From Chloroflexia bacterium (GTDB taxonomy: Bacteria; Chloroflexota; Chloroflexia; Thermobaculales; Thermobaculaceae), in assembly GCA_030446765.1 (NCBI GenBank), contig JAUJMR010000008.1, positions 4,587 to 42,736 of the forward strand: 38,150 bases of DNA, given 5' to 3'. Made by a program: the position numbers and the translations under genes. This document shows positions 37,090 through 38,150 of this stretch, piece by piece; position 1 is the first letter of the stretch, and every line of letters begins with the position of its first letter. A model generated the notes under the pieces. It saw only the letters and a program-made list of their open reading frames with translations. It had not been told where the DNA came from and did not search any database.

Positions 37090-38150
37090 CCCTGCGCCCT
37101 CAGCGTCGCCAGCCCCGCGGACGGGATCTCGATCCGGTGCAGGCCCGGCGCGAGGTGCACGCTCTCGGTCCGCACCACCACACCGCGGCAGTCGCGCACA
37201 TCGAGCGCTCTCGTGCCACAATCCGCGGCCAGCTCGATCACCACCCGGTCCCCGAGCGTGCCGTTGACGATCATGAGTTGGGAGGGGATCGACTCTTGCA
37301 GCGAGACGACGGCGTCCGCGTACACCGCGGCGACCTGCTTCTCCGGCGTGCAGGCGAGCACAACGGGATACATCGCCTCTGGGGCGAGCGGCGCGAGTTG
37401 CCCATCGAGCAGCACGTCGCGATGCTCCCGCCAGAAACCGAGCCAGAAGCGCAGCATCTCGATGTGCTTTGGCGGCACGCGGTCGAGCAACACAGAGATC
37501 TGCGGCACGCTGAACAGCACGTTCAGCAACTGCAACGCCGCGCTCTCGGCGGACTCCTCGGAATGCCACATCAGCATGTCGGCGTGCGCGGCAGTGTCCC
37601 CGCACAGCAGACGAATATCAAGGGTCCGCACACGGTTCTCGACGGCGTCGTTCGGGCAGTCGCCCGCGCGGAACATGTTGCCGTACTTGCGCATCAACGG
37701 CCCGATGTAGCTCTGGCGAAACTCCACCATCACGTCCGGCTTGATCGCGCGCAATCGGGCGATCACGTCCGTGAGCAGCCGGTCCGCAGCTTCGGGTATG
37801 GAGTCGATGTCCCGACCGCCGCCACGTTCGCCCTGGCGATCCGGCGTGGGCTCGAACGCCTCCACGAAGTCGAGCTTGAAGCCGTCCAGATCCCACTCGC
37901 GCATCGCCGTCTCATACGTCCCGATCAGGTACTCGCGCACCTCCGGGAAGCGGGGGTCCAGGATGGCGGTCCCAAGACGGGCGTTCTCTCCGAGGAACTT
38001 TCCCTGGAAGCGTCTGTACGCCGCCGAATGCACGCCGACAAAGGGCACGGAGTACCACAGGATGTACTGCAGACCCAGCGCGTGCACGCGGTCTACGTGC
38101 GCGCGCATGTCCGGCATCTTCTCCGGCGCGGGCTGCCAGTCGCCCGTGTA
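37086..38150 (-). CDS. Alpha-galactosidase-like glycoside hydrolase (GH36-like), N-terminus beyond window
   Basis: The final ~354 codons of a (beta/alpha)8-barrel hydrolase, open at the right edge of the window (YTGDWQPAPEKMPDMRAHVDRVHALGLQYILWYSV). WDLDGFKLDFVEAF has the nucleophile Asp in the family KLDF pattern, and FRAGDCPNDAVENRVRTLDIR has the likely acid/base Asp. The C-terminal part is a beta-sandwich (SQLMIVNGTLGDRVVIELAADCG). It would cleave alpha-galactosides such as raffinose-family sugars. No signal sequence can be judged. It overlaps the GNAT gene by 4 bp. GH36 versus a related alpha-glycosidase family is not certain. Confidence 0.82.
   Translation of the reverse strand, partial: YTGDWQPAPEKMPDMRAHVDRVHALGLQYILWYSVPFVGVHSAAYRRFQGKFLGENARLGTAILDPRFPEVREYLIGTYETAMREWDLDGFKLDFVEAFEPTPDRQGERGGGRDIDSIPEAADRLLTDVIARLRAIKPDVMVEFRQSYIGPLMRKYGNMFRAGDCPNDAVENRVRTLDIRLLCGDTAAHADMLMWHSEESAESAALQLLNVLFSVPQISVLLDRVPPKHIEMLRFWLGFWREHRDVLLDGQLAPLAPEAMYPVVLACTPEKQVAAVYADAVVSLQESIPSQLMIVNGTLGDRVVIELAADCGTRALDVRDCRGVVVRTESVHLAPGLHRIEIPSAGLATLRAQG

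Overview
The window is 38 kb of clearly G+C-rich bacterial chromosome. GTG and TTG starts are frequent, with good Shine-Dalgarno sites at most starts. The gene content suggests Chloroflexota, perhaps a Thermomicrobia-type lineage: a secreted protein ending in an LPDTG signal plus TGAG/DDQQ repeats, a viral-type topoisomerase IB, a YfhO-like membrane protein, and a large membrane NarL-type kinase. That placement is inference from gene style; no rRNA or tRNA is present to confirm it.

Layout. 1-10 kb: a Gfo/Idh/MocA oxidoreductase, a YfhO-type membrane protein, a GNAT acetyltransferase, an unrecognised 334-aa protein, a RidA protein, a broken subtilase with a fibronectin type III tail, and a GH32 fructan/sucrose hydrolase. 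10-14 kb: a lone SRA-like (ScoMcrA-type) DNA-binding domain with a 164-bp MITE in its leader, a second Gfo/Idh/MocA gene, an orphan gene with a near-consensus promoter, a decayed region with a diverged direct repeat, and a lipoprotein. 14-21 kb: a membrane protein, a two-component kinase/regulator pair, an ACT-domain malic enzyme and topoisomerase IB. 21-24.8 kb: an IS630 relic, an ISAs1 element with intact ends and target duplication, and a decayed LPDTG surface protein. 24.9-30.4 kb: a three-gene ABC-2 exporter operon, a cold-shock gene and a half-size ABC exporter with a degenerate ATPase site. 30.4-34 kb: a decayed tandem duplication with one surviving PRC-barrel-like gene, an ATP-grasp enzyme and a small acidic protein. 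34.4-38 kb: an MFS transporter, a VapBC toxin-antitoxin pair, a GNAT acetyltransferase and the C-terminal part of a GH36-like alpha-galactosidase.

Themes. Carbohydrate use recurs (GH32, GH36-like, two Gfo/Idh/MocA genes). Mobile-element debris is dense between 10 and 32 kb. Many otherwise well-conserved genes carry single-base frameshifts, most often one missing G in a G run. I read that as at least partly sequencing or assembly error, so the word pseudogene for TopIB, MFS, VapB, VapC and the second oxidoreductase is provisional. The IS630, ISAs1 and LPDTG genes carry many more lesions and look truly decayed.

The most unusual single observation is in ridA. The 10-bp loop of a perfect 14-bp inverted repeat is flipped, and flipping it back restores, in frame, the usual RidA N-terminus. 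I found no clear novel multi-gene system.
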